Positions 1 through 7,875 of a DNA stretch of 64,000 bases are shown piece after piece. This DNA comes from Aliivibrio wodanis (GTDB lineage Bacteria; Pseudomonadota; Gammaproteobacteria; Enterobacterales; Vibrionaceae): assembly GCA_000953695.1 (NCBI GenBank), contig LN554846.1:2294001-2358000 (forward strand), written 5' to 3'. The notes under the pieces are model-generated. The model was not told the origin of the DNA. It did not search any database and saw only the letters and a list, made by a program, of their open reading frames with translations. The first letter of the stretch is position 1; each line of letters opens with the position of its first letter. Position numbers and translations under genes: made by a program.

Positions 1-648
1 GGTCATTTCACCTACGGCATTAACGTTACTGCCTTCTAATGCGCCTTTTAGTACGGTTACACCCGCATCTGCTTGGAATGCATTATTAGGATTTTTCGAA
101 CGGAACAAACCATTCGTGTCTTTAAATAAATCGCGATTATCGGTACGAACTAATTTAATGCGGTCAACTTCTGCCATTGCTTCGGCTGGAGCACCTTGCT
201 CAAGAACAGAGATAGTACCGTCCTTTGCAATTTGAATTTTTGAAATTGGAAGTGGTAAAGTGATTGGCGCGTCATTTTCGCCTAATACTAGGTGACCACT
301 GCCATTCATCAATAAACCTGTCTCATCAATTTTTAGATTACCGGCACGAGTCAAGCCTTCACGACCTGTATTATCCATAACTGAAATCCAACCATCACCT
401 TCGATAGTTAAATCTAAATCACGACCAGTCGTAATTACCGAACCTTGAGAAAAGCTACTTCCTGGACGCTCTGTCATATTAAACACACGAGTCGGCAAAC
501 CTTCACCATACGCTTGCATTGAACGCGCTTGCTCTAAATCGGCACGAAAACCTGTTGTGCTTACGTTAGCAAGGTTGTTTGAACGCAGCTGCATAGCTTG
601 CATGTTTTGCTTTGCGCCACTCATGGCTAAAAATAATGCGCGATCCAT
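1..648 (-). CDS. flgF: Flagellar proximal rod protein FlgF (3' end outside window)
   Basis: FlgF is one of the rod proteins of the flagellar basal body, exported through the flagellar type III system into the periplasm. The visible 216 residues begin MDRALFLAMSGAKQNMQAM and contain the N-terminal rod/hook helix with the LRSNNLANVSTTGF motif at about residues 22-35, shared by all axial proteins. The family is usually near 250 residues, so roughly 30 C-terminal residues lie before base 1. The start is supported by a GGAG ribosome site six bases upstream. The gene is separated from flgE by a terminator and has its own sigma-54 promoter, so it probably heads a flgFGHIJ-type unit continuing out of the window. 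Confidence 0.95.
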   Translation of the reverse strand, partial: MDRALFLAMSGAKQNMQAMQLRSNNLANVSTTGFRADLEQARSMQAYGEGLPTRVFNMTERPGSSFSQGSVITTGRDLDLTIEGDGWISVMDNTGREGLTRAGNLKIDETGLLMNGSGHLVLGENDAPITLPLPISKIQIAKDGTISVLEQGAPAEAMAEVDRIKLVRTDNRDLFKDTNGLFRSKNPNNAFQADAGVTVLKGALEGSNVNAVGEMT

Positions 649-681
649 AATGAACTCCAATAATCTATCTGAAGTTATAAA

Positions 682-697
682 AGCAATGACCATGCCA
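682..697 (-). promoter_or_regulatory. Sigma-54 promoter for flgF
   Basis: Read on the minus strand this is TGGCATGGTCATTGCT, with GG and GC exactly ten bases apart, matching the sigma-54 -24/-12 consensus (TGGCAY-N5-TTGCW). It lies 34 bases upstream of the flgF start. In vibrios rod and hook genes are class III, dependent on RpoN and FlrC, so the fit is functional as well as by sequence. Activity is inferred. Confidence 0.85.
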
Positions 698-796
698 ACT
701 TTTATTTTAGTTTATTATCAATAAGTTAGGCAAAACGTAACACTAGTTAGCAATAAAAATAGAAGGGGATAAAAAAGAAGGGGCAATAAATCTGGG

Positions 797-828
797 TAAA
801 AAATTGCCGTCAATGCCGACGGCAATTT
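797..828 (-). terminator. Terminator after flgE
   Basis: A perfect 9-bp stem (803-811 with 818-826) is followed on the minus strand by a run of six T. It sits directly after the flgE stop codon and separates flgBCDE from flgF. Confidence 0.8.
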
Positions 829-850
829 TATAAAGAAGACATTGTTAAGA

Positions 851-2149
851 TTAACGAATCTGTAGAATGTTCTGTTGTAATTGGTTGTGAACATCTAGTG
901 AACGTGAGTTCGCTTGGAAGTTACGTTGTGCAGAAATCAAATCAACCAACTCTTGAGTCATATCGATGTTTGATTGCTCTAACGTACCACTTTGAATATC
1001 ACCAAATGACCCTTGATTTGCTTCACCCCAAATAGCAGCACCTGACGCTTGAGTCGTTGACCACTGCGTACCACCATTTTGAGCTAGACCTTGTTGATTG
1101 GTTACACGAACCATTGCTACACGACCAAGAGTTACATCTTTACCGTTTGAGTAAGAACCTACAATATTACCGCTCTTATCAATATCTACTTTTGATAAAT
1201 AGCCTGTGGTTGCCCCATCTTCACTGAAGCGACGCATTTCAAACGGTGCTGAGAACTGTGTCGGATTATCAAATTTCATGGTTAATGTCTGAGCAGGATC
1301 TGCACCATTCATATTTAAACCATTCGCACCTAAAGGTGTTGTTGTTACTGGCTGACCAGCATTGATATTTTGAGTTGTTCCATCATTATTAAACACTATT
1401 GAGTGACCAACATGACCTGTAGCACTAGGTGCATCACCAGCATTAATATTAATTGGTTTTTCGCCATCGATATCTGTCGAAGAGTAGAATACATTCCAAC
1501 GGTTTGGCTGTGTTGCATCTTTTACGTAATAAGAGGTCATTTTATATGGTTGACCAAGAGAATCATACGTGGTTACCGATGTCGATTTGTTATAGGTATC
1601 CGGATCATTCATATCAAAAAGAGCTGGGTTTTTTGGTACTTCAGATGCTGGTAAGTTCATGCCAATTTCAATATTTTCAGTTGGCTTTGGTTTACCGAAC
1701 TGATCTGGGATCTTAAGTGCTTTTGGCTCATAAGAAGAGACGTTACCAGATTCAGGATCCACTTCATAACCTAATAAGAACTCATCATTTGCCGTTGTTA
1801 CGTAGTTCTCATTATTCAAGTGATATGCACCATTACGAGTCATTTCATTTGTTGCTGGCTGTAGACGATCTTTTGCTACGGCAAAAAAGCCTTGGCCTGA
1901 AATTCGTAGATCCATTGGGTTATTGGTATAAATACTTGAACCTTCATGGAATTGCTGTGCAACTTTTGTTGTTTGAGCCCCGCCACCAGTAGTCGTTTTT
2001 GCATTTGAGAATAACGATGACGAATACACATCACCAAACTCAGCACGAGATTCTTTAAAACCAAAAGTATTGGCATTGGCTAAGTTATTTGATGTTGTGT
2101 TTAAATCTTTTTGAGCAGCGGCTAGACCACTTAATGCTACGTATGACAT
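851..2149 (-). CDS. flgE: Flagellar hook protein FlgE
   Basis: FlgE polymerises into the hook, the universal joint between rod and filament. The 432-residue product starts MSYVALSGLAAAQKDLNTTSNNLANANTFG in two parts: a coiled-coil forming N-terminus and the axial-protein motif SNNLANANTFGF at about residues 20-31. The C-terminus (ELVDLISAQRNFQANSRSL) is the matching helix of hook proteins. The central region is the variable surface domain. The length is typical of vibrio hook proteins. It is the last gene of the flgBCDE group, 154 bases after flgD, and ends at a terminator. Two inverted repeats lie in the gap to flgD, which may let hook protein be made at a different level from the cap protein. 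Confidence 0.97.
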   Translation of the reverse strand: MSYVALSGLAAAQKDLNTTSNNLANANTFGFKESRAEFGDVYSSSLFSNAKTTTGGGAQTTKVAQQFHEGSSIYTNNPMDLRISGQGFFAVAKDRLQPATNEMTRNGAYHLNNENYVTTANDEFLLGYEVDPESGNVSSYEPKALKIPDQFGKPKPTENIEIGMNLPASEVPKNPALFDMNDPDTYNKSTSVTTYDSLGQPYKMTSYYVKDATQPNRWNVFYSSTDIDGEKPININAGDAPSATGHVGHSIVFNNDGTTQNINAGQPVTTTPLGANGLNMNGADPAQTLTMKFDNPTQFSAPFEMRRFSEDGATTGYLSKVDIDKSGNIVGSYSNGKDVTLGRVAMVRVTNQQGLAQNGGTQWSTTQASGAAIWGEANQGSFGDIQSGTLEQSNIDMTQELVDLISAQRNFQANSRSLDVHNQLQQNILQIR

Positions 2150-2182
2150 TTGATATCTCCTATCTAGCTACGCGTATGTTTT

Positions 2183-2230
2183 CCAATTCCATTAACGATC
2201 AAAGCTAATGAAGAATGTTAATGGAATTGG
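2183..2230. repeat. Perfect 14-bp inverted repeat between flgD and flgE
   Basis: CCAATTCCATTAAC (2183-2196) is exactly complementary to GTTAATGGAATTGG (2217-2230), with a 20-base spacer. No T run follows on either strand, so it is not a standard terminator. It lies in the transcribed leader of flgE and could stabilise or attenuate the message; the function is unknown. Confidence 0.75.
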
Positions 2231-2263
2231 CATAGCCTTATATAAATGAATAATAAATGGGAG

Positions 2264-2294
2264 TATTCAGGCAGCAAATACGCTGCACTGAATA
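2264..2294 (-). repeat. Bulged hairpin just after flgD
   Basis: TATTCAGGCAGC (2264-2275) pairs with 2282-2294 through twelve base pairs with one bulged base and a six-base loop. It starts ten bases after the flgD stop and has no following T run. It is probably an intercistronic RNA structure. Confidence 0.55.
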
Positions 2295-2303
2295 TTCGCC
2301 TTG

Positions 2304-3014
2304 TTACGCTTTACCTACTTCCAGCACTTCTGCTAATTTCATAGGTGAAGTAAAACCAGCAAGATTGAGCAGTACATTGCCATCACCTTTGCCTAGAAGA
2401 ACACTATTCACATTAGCGTATGTTGAAACGCCAAATTCTTTGTTTTCTCCATCAAGCACACCTGCCGCTTTAATATTATAGCGACCTGCAGGCATCGCAT
2501 TGCCTTTGTCATCTTTGCCGTCCCACTCAACGCGAGTGTCACCAGCAGGTTTAGCGCCAACATTTAAAGTACGAATTAATTGGCCTTGTTCGTTTTCAAC
2601 ACGAACCATTAGGTTATTAATCGCTTGTGGCAATTTAACCATTGCCGCCATACTCTTATCTGCTTCTTTTAAACCTTTTGCGCCCGGTACTAGAACATCA
2701 CGACCAACAAGCGAAGATGCTTGTAATGCTTGGTTAGATGTCATTGATGAATTCAAGCTATCAAACTGTGTATTCATCTTGCCAATACCATCAACGGTTG
2801 CAAATGATGCCATTTGTGCAATCATTTGATCGTTTTCAACCGGCTTAAACGGGTCTTGTTGAGACAACTGTTTGGTTAGTAATGAAAGGAAGTCTTCTTG
2901 CTTCAGCTCATTTTTGCCGCCCGTTGCCTTTTCAGGCTTATTTGCCTCTTGAAGACTTTTAAGCTGGTCGATGTAGGACAAGCCGTTTTGACCAACGTTA
3001 TTGATTCCAGTCAT
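2304..3014 (-). CDS. flgD: Flagellar hook cap / assembly protein FlgD
   Basis: FlgD is the scaffold that caps the growing hook and is absent from the finished flagellum. The 236-residue product has the conserved N-terminal export and capping segment (KQEDFLSLLTKQLSQQDPFKP, about residues 39-59, shown here only as the motif LTKQLSQQDP), then a FlgD Ig-like and tudor-like fold containing VEWDGKDDKGNAMPAGRYN near residue 170. The start is supported by an AGGAGG ribosome site. The gene follows flgC by 15 bases and is clearly in the same operon. Confidence 0.96.
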   Translation of the reverse strand: MTGINNVGQNGLSYIDQLKSLQEANKPEKATGGKNELKQEDFLSLLTKQLSQQDPFKPVENDQMIAQMASFATVDGIGKMNTQFDSLNSSMTSNQALQASSLVGRDVLVPGAKGLKEADKSMAAMVKLPQAINNLMVRVENEQGQLIRTLNVGAKPAGDTRVEWDGKDDKGNAMPAGRYNIKAAGVLDGENKEFGVSTYANVNSVLLGKGDGNVLLNLAGFTSPMKLAEVLEVGKA

Positions 3015-3029
3015 AGCTACCTCCTATCC

Positions 3030-3446
3030 TTATTGACCCATTCGCAGAGTACTCTGCAACATTTGTTTACTTGCATCTGCCACTTGAACATTCGTTTGGT
3101 ATGAACGAGAAGCAGAAATCATGTTTGCCATTTCTTCCATTACATTAACATTTGGTTTAAAGATATAACCATCGTCGTTTGCCATAGGATGATCAGGATT
3201 GTATTCTGCACGCAATGGTTTTTGGCTTTCAACAATACCAAGAACTTTTACAGGTACTGTATGTTCTTGTTTGTATTTAGCTTTACTCAATTCCGCACCA
3301 AAGACAGCTTGACGAGCTTTATAAGTTTCAGCAGCAGAGCTACTTACACTGTCAGCATTTGCCATGTTACTTGAAGTGGTGTTAAGACGAACTGACTCTG
3401 CACTCATCGCAGAACCTGTAACGTTAAAAACATTAAATAAGCTCAT
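3030..3446 (-). CDS. flgC: Flagellar proximal rod protein FlgC
   Basis: FlgC is a rod component between the MS ring and the distal rod. The 138-residue protein starts MSLFNVFNVTGSAMSAESV and has the axial-protein motif (NTTSSNMANADSVS, about residues 22-35) and the conserved C-terminus MISASRSYQTNVQVADASK. Length and both signatures are standard. It starts three bases after the flgB stop, so the two are almost certainly translationally coupled. Confidence 0.96.
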   Translation of the reverse strand: MSLFNVFNVTGSAMSAESVRLNTTSSNMANADSVSSSAAETYKARQAVFGAELSKAKYKQEHTVPVKVLGIVESQKPLRAEYNPDHPMANDDGYIFKPNVNVMEEMANMISASRSYQTNVQVADASKQMLQSTLRMGQ

Positions 3447-3448
3447 CT

Positions 3449-3844
3449 CTATTCCCCTTTAATTGCTTTGGTTAGGTTTTTGAATTTGCTACCTAAAAAT
3501 TCCAATGATGCTTGATGACGAAGTTGGTTTTGCATAAATAAATTACGCTCCAAATCTACATCAACCGTATTCCCATCACCTGTATCAGGCTGAGTAGGAG
3601 TACGGTATTGAATTTCCCCTGCCACTCGTGTTGAGGCATTTATATGCCGACCATCAGTTCGGCTAAGACCCATGCTTGCCTTAGATGCTGCCGACTGTAA
3701 TGCTTTTTGAAAATCCATTCCTTTTGCTTTATAGCCCGGTGTATTCGCCTGAGCGATATTAGTCGCAAGCATTTCAGCACGTTCAGAACGAACGCCAACT
3801 GTATGCTGGTGAATACCTAATGCGTTATCAAAAGAAATTGCCAT
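3449..3844 (-). CDS. flgB: Flagellar proximal rod protein FlgB
   Basis: FlgB forms the most proximal rod segment. The start at 3844 (MAISFDNALGIHQHTVGVRS) gives 131 residues, the usual family length, and is preceded by GGAGGG eight bases upstream. The reading frame stays open 24 codons further, but that extension crosses toward the promoter and does not resemble FlgB. Motif LATNIAQANTPGYKAKGMDF at about residues 25-44 is the axial-protein signature with the FlgB-type GYKA. It is the first gene of flgBCDE, behind a sigma-54 promoter. Confidence 0.96.
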   Translation of the reverse strand: MAISFDNALGIHQHTVGVRSERAEMLATNIAQANTPGYKAKGMDFQKALQSAASKASMGLSRTDGRHINASTRVAGEIQYRTPTQPDTGDGNTVDVDLERNLFMQNQLRHQASLEFLGSKFKNLTKAIKGE

Positions 3845-3890
3845 TTCAAACCCTCCACAAGAACTGACTAGCAGTATATATATTTCTATA

Positions 3891-3907
3891 TAGCAACCTG
3901 TATGCCA
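3891..3907 (-). promoter_or_regulatory. Sigma-54 promoter of flgBCDE
   Basis: The minus strand reads TGGCATACAGGTTGCTA: GG and GC are separated by ten bases and both flanking blocks match the sigma-54 consensus. It lies about 47 bases upstream of the flgB start codon. Together with the flgF site it shows the RpoN-dependent class III control expected in vibrios. Confidence 0.88.
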
Positions 3908-3988
3908 ACTTTTCAATTTACAGTACAGATTAACTAAACTACCGATAGAAATTTAGCAATATCTATGCCTACTCTAGGTTTCAGACAC

Positions 3989-4014
3989 AAAAAAAGCGAC
4001 CTAAGCCGCTTTTT
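3989..4014 (-). terminator. Terminator after cheR
   Basis: AAAAAGCG (3991-3998) pairs with CGCTTTTT (4007-4014) around an eight-base loop, and the minus strand continues into T residues. It lies 23 bases after the cheR stop and upstream of the flgB promoter. Confidence 0.75.
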
Positions 4015-4036
4015 GTTTGTAAATCACTCAAATAAA

Positions 4037-4864
4037 TCACTTAAGCTTATAAATAATTCCTGGATTACAGCGAACCATTTCAAACTTGTCAGTTAAACCT
4101 GTTAGCGATTCTGATGCACCAAGCAATAAGTATCCGCCAGGGTTAAGACTTGCCGCCATTTGATTTAGTACTTGAGATTTCATTTCTGGAGAAAAATAAA
4201 TCAGTACATTTCGGCAGAAAATAATATCAAATTTACCAAGCAAACTGTAACTATCCATTAAGTTTTGTGGACGGAAGTTCACCATACGCTTGATTTTATC
4301 GTTAATCTTCATTTTTCCATCACCAGCATCTTCGAAAAATGCGCGACGACGTTCAGGAGATAAACCGCGGCTCAAAGCAAGGTTATCATAAATACCCGTT
4401 TTACAGGTTTCTAACATCGATGGAGAGATATCGGTTGCTGTAATACTGATATTAGGAAGAAAGCCAGGTTTACGAGCTTGAATCTCAGAGATTATCATGC
4501 CCATAGAATATGGTTCTTGTCCTGATGAGCTTGCCGCTGACCAAATTTTTAATGGGCGACGGTTTGCCGCTAATTCTGGTAACAGCTTGTCAGAAAGAAC
4601 TGTAAATGGGTAACCATCTCTAAACCATAAGGTTTCGTTTGTTGTCATCGCATCAACAGCGGCAACTCGAAGATCTCGATTACGTCCAGAAATTACTTGC
4701 TTTAGTAGATCAGATAATGAAACTAATGAAAACTTAGCAACTAAAGGACTTAATCGGCTTCTCACTAGGTATTGCTTACTGTCGCCAAGGACAATACCAC
4801 ACTGAGATTCAAGAAAGCGGCTAAAATCACGATACTCTTGGTCGTTGATAGTAATAGTTGTCAT
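4037..4864 (-). CDS. cheR: Chemotaxis protein methyltransferase CheR
   Basis: CheR transfers methyl groups from S-adenosylmethionine to glutamates of chemoreceptors during adaptation. The 275-residue product has an N-terminal all-helical CheR domain (about 1-75) and a Rossmann methyltransferase domain, with the SAM-binding segment KIWSAASSSGQEPYSMGM near residue 105 and FDIIFCRNVLIYF near 215. The start at 4864 (MTTITINDQEYRDF) fits the family; the frame is open 14 codons further without resemblance to CheR. It lies 75 bases after cheV and ends at a terminator, a pairing conserved in vibrio flagellar loci. Confidence 0.95.
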   Translation of the reverse strand: MTTITINDQEYRDFSRFLESQCGIVLGDSKQYLVRSRLSPLVAKFSLVSLSDLLKQVISGRNRDLRVAAVDAMTTNETLWFRDGYPFTVLSDKLLPELAANRRPLKIWSAASSSGQEPYSMGMIISEIQARKPGFLPNISITATDISPSMLETCKTGIYDNLALSRGLSPERRRAFFEDAGDGKMKINDKIKRMVNFRPQNLMDSYSLLGKFDIIFCRNVLIYFSPEMKSQVLNQMAASLNPGGYLLLGASESLTGLTDKFEMVRCNPGIIYKLK

Positions 4865-4939
4865 TAATGGTTTATCTTCCAAATAAAAATTGAATTGCCC
4901 CCTCATTAAGAGAGCAATATGATTAGCAGCCTGAAAAAA

Positions 4940-5860
4940 CTATTTCTCAACAGCTTTTTTCACTGCAGCACCCAACTCGTCAGGATTGAACTTCGCAATA
5001 AATTGGTTTGCACCAACACGTTCAACCATTGCTTGGTTAAACACACCACTTAACGAGGTGTGTAAAATAATATGCAGATCTTTAAGTGCAGGTTCACGTC
5101 GAACTTCTGCTGTTAATGTATAGCCATCCATTTCTGGCATCTCTACATCAGATATGACCAAACCGATTTGGTCATAAATACTACCTTGATTCGCCATTTC
5201 AACTAGCTTATCTAACGCTTCTTTACCATCTTTTACCATGATAGTTTCAAAGCCAATAGATTGAACCGCTCTTTGAACTTGCTTACGAGCAACACTTGAA
5301 TCATCAGCGATTAAGACTTTACGAACAACCTCAGGACTAATCTCAGCCATCTCTTCAACCAATGTTTCATTCATGGTTTCATCGATTGGCGCGATTTCCG
5401 CCAAGATTTTTTCTACATCTAAAATCTCAACCAATTCTTCATCAATATTCGTTACTGCGGTAAGGTAATTAGAACGTCCCGTTCCTTGCGGTGGTGGCAA
5501 AATAGCTTCCCAATGCATATTAACAATACGTTCTACTGATTTAACCAAAAAGCCCTGAATGGTACGGTTAAATTCAGAAATAATAATAAAGCATTGATCA
5601 ATATCTGTTGTCGCACGTCCACCTGTAGCAAGACTTAGATCAATAACAGAAATCGTTTGACCACGAATGTGAGCAATACCTTTTACTAAAGGATTCAAAT
5701 TAGGCATTGAAGTCAACTTCGGACACTGTAATACTTCTTTCACTTTAAATACGTTAATTCCATAACGCTGACGCCCCATAAGGCGAAAAGTAAGCAGCTC
5801 TAAACGGTTTTGTCCTACAAGTTGTGTGCGCTGATTCACCGAATCCAGTATGCCTGTCAT
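4940..5860 (-). CDS. cheV: Chemotaxis coupling protein CheV
   Basis: CheV couples chemoreceptors to CheA and adds a phosphorylatable receiver domain used in adaptation. The 306-residue protein consists of a CheW-like domain (about 1-160, with GINVFKVKEVLQCP and IRGQTISVIDL) and a C-terminal receiver domain (about 178-306). The receiver carries the acidic pair in IADDSS, the phosphoacceptor Asp in LVISDVEMPEMDGYT, and the Lys in FIAKFNPDEL. Start 5860 (MTGILDSVNQRT) is chosen because GGAG lies at the right distance; an ATG four codons upstream has no ribosome site. It is divergent from flgA and cotranscribed with cheR. Confidence 0.95.
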   Translation of the reverse strand: MTGILDSVNQRTQLVGQNRLELLTFRLMGRQRYGINVFKVKEVLQCPKLTSMPNLNPLVKGIAHIRGQTISVIDLSLATGGRATTDIDQCFIIISEFNRTIQGFLVKSVERIVNMHWEAILPPPQGTGRSNYLTAVTNIDEELVEILDVEKILAEIAPIDETMNETLVEEMAEISPEVVRKVLIADDSSVARKQVQRAVQSIGFETIMVKDGKEALDKLVEMANQGSIYDQIGLVISDVEMPEMDGYTLTAEVRREPALKDLHIILHTSLSGVFNQAMVERVGANQFIAKFNPDELGAAVKKAVEK

Positions 5861-5934
5861 ATGTGACTCCATCTTGTGCCATTATAAATAAACCGTGAGA
5901 TTAACATAAACTAACGAAGAACACGATATACCAT

Positions 5935-6678
5935 ATGGCATTTTATATTAAAAATATGATTATAAGATTATGTGATTATAAGATTACTCTTTATCAAGTT
6001 ATCAGTATTATCGGCATATTTATAGGTTTCTTTAGTTCGAATCTCTATGCTGCCACAGATGGACAATTAAAGATAATTAAACAAACTGCTGAATCTTTTA
6101 TTCAAACTCAAATAGAGGTACCTAACAATGGTACCTTACATATAGAGGCAACCCGAATTGATAGTCGTATTCATGCAACAGACTGTCCATCACCACTTAT
6201 AGCCTCTCTTACTGGTCGATTAAATTCAAGTGGGAATACCTCAGTTTTAATTGAGTGCAAACCTGATAATTGGAAAGTCTACGTTCCCGTAAAAACCGAT
6301 TTATTGATGCCTTTAGTCACCGCTATCTCATCATTATCACGAGGACATACTATCTCGCGACATGATCTAACTCTCACATTAATAAATAGTCGAACTTATC
6401 GTCGCGGTGGTTATCTTAGTATAGACGAACTTATTGGTTCTCGTATTAAACGTAGCGTAAGAGCTGGAGAAGTGATAGAAAAAAATGATATATGCATGGT
6501 ATGTCGCAATGATAGTGTGATCATAAAAGCAATAAAAGGAAACTTAAGTATTGTAACTAAAGGAACGGCGTTAGGTGATGGTGCCCTTGGTGACAAAGTT
6601 AACGTAAAAAATGACAAATCAAAACGTATCGTTAATGGACGAGTGATCTCTGTTGGTGAAGTGCAAGTTCATTTCTAA
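5935..6678 (+). CDS. flgA: Flagellar P-ring chaperone FlgA
   Basis: FlgA is a periplasmic chaperone for assembly of the P ring around the rod. The 247-residue product has an N-terminal hydrophobic segment (about residues 18-40, ending LYAATDG) consistent with a signal peptide, and a C-terminal SAF/ChapFlgA domain containing RTYRRGGYLSIDELIGSRIKRSVRAGEVI (here cited by the core GSRIKRSVRAGEVI, about residues 165-178). The long basic N-region before the hydrophobic stretch makes the start uncertain; the next Met is seven codons downstream, and neither has a strong ribosome site. It is followed by flgM with its own promoters. Confidence 0.92.
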   Translation: MAFYIKNMIIRLCDYKITLYQVISIIGIFIGFFSSNLYAATDGQLKIIKQTAESFIQTQIEVPNNGTLHIEATRIDSRIHATDCPSPLIASLTGRLNSSGNTSVLIECKPDNWKVYVPVKTDLLMPLVTAISSLSRGHTISRHDLTLTLINSRTYRRGGYLSIDELIGSRIKRSVRAGEVIEKNDICMVCRNDSVIIKAIKGNLSIVTKGTALGDGALGDKVNVKNDKSKRIVNGRVISVGEVQVHF

Positions 6679-6713
6679 TGACAACATTCTTATTAATAAA
6701 GTAAAATTAGATC

Positions 6714-6740
6714 TAAACTTTCATTTAAGGATGCCGATAC
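6714..6740 (+). promoter_or_regulatory. Distal sigma-28 promoter of flgM
   Basis: TAAACTTT-N11-GCCGATAC, differing at one base in each block from the FliA consensus TAAAGTTT-N11-GCCGATAA. It begins 35 bases after flgA and about 150 bases before the flgM start. It is the closer match of two such sites in this gap. Confidence 0.8.
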
Positions 6741-6822
6741 CGTTAACATGGCATCATTTATGCTTAAGTTTTCTACAGTTAGAAATAATGGAAAAAAAGC
6801 GTCAAAAAACTTCATTATTTGC

Positions 6823-6849
6823 TTAAGTTATTTTTTTGACAGCCGATAG
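6823..6849 (+). promoter_or_regulatory. Proximal sigma-28 promoter of flgM
   Basis: TTAAGTTA-N11-GCCGATAG has the exact spacing and 13 of 16 consensus positions of a sigma-28 (FliA) promoter. It lies 42 bases upstream of flgM, a normal distance for a start site and leader. In V. cholerae flgMN is a FliA-dependent class IV unit, which supports the call. Confidence 0.8.
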
Positions 6850-6891
6850 ATAAATTAAGAAAATATATTAACCGGCTAAAAGGCTTGAAAT

Positions 6892-7203
6892 ATGACAAGT
6901 ATTGACCAATTACGTGCTAGCCAAACCATGGCGACATTACGCAATCAACCTCGTGTTGACGCTAGTGAGACATCACCGGCAAATTCAACACCAGTGATGT
7001 CTGCAAAAACGGATGCTGTTTCTTTAAGTAACCAAGGTAAAGAAATTGGCCAAATGCACCAACAACTCGCAACTGAGCCTTCTTTTAATGAAGATAAAGT
7101 AGCTGCAATTAAAGCCGCTATTGCAAATGGCTCTTATTCTGTTGACCCAGAGCGTCTAGCAGATAATATGATTAAATTTGAAGATGAATTAGCTGGCCTA
7201 TAA
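6892..7203 (+). CDS. flgM: Anti-sigma-28 factor FlgM
   Basis: FlgM binds and inhibits the flagellar sigma factor FliA and is exported once the hook is complete, releasing late gene expression. The 103-residue product has a low-complexity, probably disordered N-terminal half (TSPANSTPVMSAKTDAVSLS) and the conserved C-terminal sigma-binding segment (DKVAAIKAAIANGSYSVD, then PERLADNMIKFE) at about residues 65-98. Length and the C-terminal signature match the family. Two sigma-28 type promoters upstream imply feedback control by the factor it inhibits. It is 46 bases ahead of flgN. Confidence 0.95.
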   Translation: MTSIDQLRASQTMATLRNQPRVDASETSPANSTPVMSAKTDAVSLSNQGKEIGQMHQQLATEPSFNEDKVAAIKAAIANGSYSVDPERLADNMIKFEDELAGL

Positions 7204-7249
7204 TAACCTAGGCTAGCTGGTTACTTTCTTATTCAACAATCGAGGCAAT

Positions 7250-7678
7250 ATGGCTCAGACACTGACTGAATTATTGGATCTACAACGTAGCGTTGCACTT
7301 TCGCTTTCGACTGTTCTTAATCGAGAGAAAGCGGCTATCGCCAGTAGAAAACCAACAGAGATGGAAAGTATTGCTCATGATAAGCTGAGCTTACTAAACC
7401 AACTGCGCCAGTATGATCAATTATTAGGTAGTCATGCAGAAAGACAGCTTCTTTCTGAAGATAATGCACTAACTGAAAAAGTGACTGAAATAAAGTCCAT
7501 CATTCATGATTGTAAAGAAGAAAATGTGGTGAATGGGGAGGCGCTTCAACGTGCTCAACTCAGCTTCAATAAACTAAATAACCTAATGCAACAAAGCCGT
7601 GGTAAAAATGGGATGACGTATACCGCAGAAGGCCAAACTCGAAATATCACTACATTAGGTACAAATGTAAAAGCCTAA
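7250..7678 (+). CDS. flgN: Flagellar export chaperone FlgN
   Basis: FlgN is a cytoplasmic chaperone for the hook-filament junction proteins FlgK and FlgL. The 142-residue product is predicted mostly helical and starts MAQTLTELLDLQRSVALSL, with the mid-region SIAHDKLSLLNQLRQYDQLL typical of the family, and a C-terminal NKLNNLMQQSRGKNGMTY, the region that binds cargo in FlgN proteins. It has a GAGG ribosome site (7241) and lies 46 bases after flgM, consistent with a flgMN operon. Confidence 0.9.
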   Translation: MAQTLTELLDLQRSVALSLSTVLNREKAAIASRKPTEMESIAHDKLSLLNQLRQYDQLLGSHAERQLLSEDNALTEKVTEIKSIIHDCKEENVVNGEALQRAQLSFNKLNNLMQQSRGKNGMTYTAEGQTRNITTLGTNVKA

Positions 7679-7810
7679 ATTTCCTCTTTATCTTTTCTCT
7701 TTATAATACCTTTCTAAAAAGTCTATGTTCAAACATTCCAGATAGACACCCTACTTTAATTTAAAATACTCACTATAAAAAGGTTATTCTATCTATTGAT
7801 AGATACCCAT

Positions 7811-7838
7811 AAAAAAAGCCCTTAGTAAACTAAGAGCT
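7811..7838 (-). terminator. Terminator after flgP
   Basis: AGCCCTTAG (7817-7825) pairs with CTAAGAGCT (7830-7838) with one mismatched pair and a TAAA loop. The minus strand then runs into seven T. It ends the flgOP unit; no equally clear terminator was seen for flgN on the plus strand. Confidence 0.75.
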
Positions 7839-7875
7839 ATAAATATTGACTGAGAGTATTCTATTTACAAGCGAA

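Noticed and set aside
1403-1992. Plus-strand ORFs of 83-91 aa inside flgE
   Set aside because: They are entirely covered by the complete flgE gene on the other strand and lack start signals.
5861-5934. Sigma-54 or sigma-28 promoter for cheV
   Set aside because: A TGGCAC string occurs near 5876-5881 on the minus strand, but no GC doublet follows at the required distance, and no GCCGAT-type block is present.
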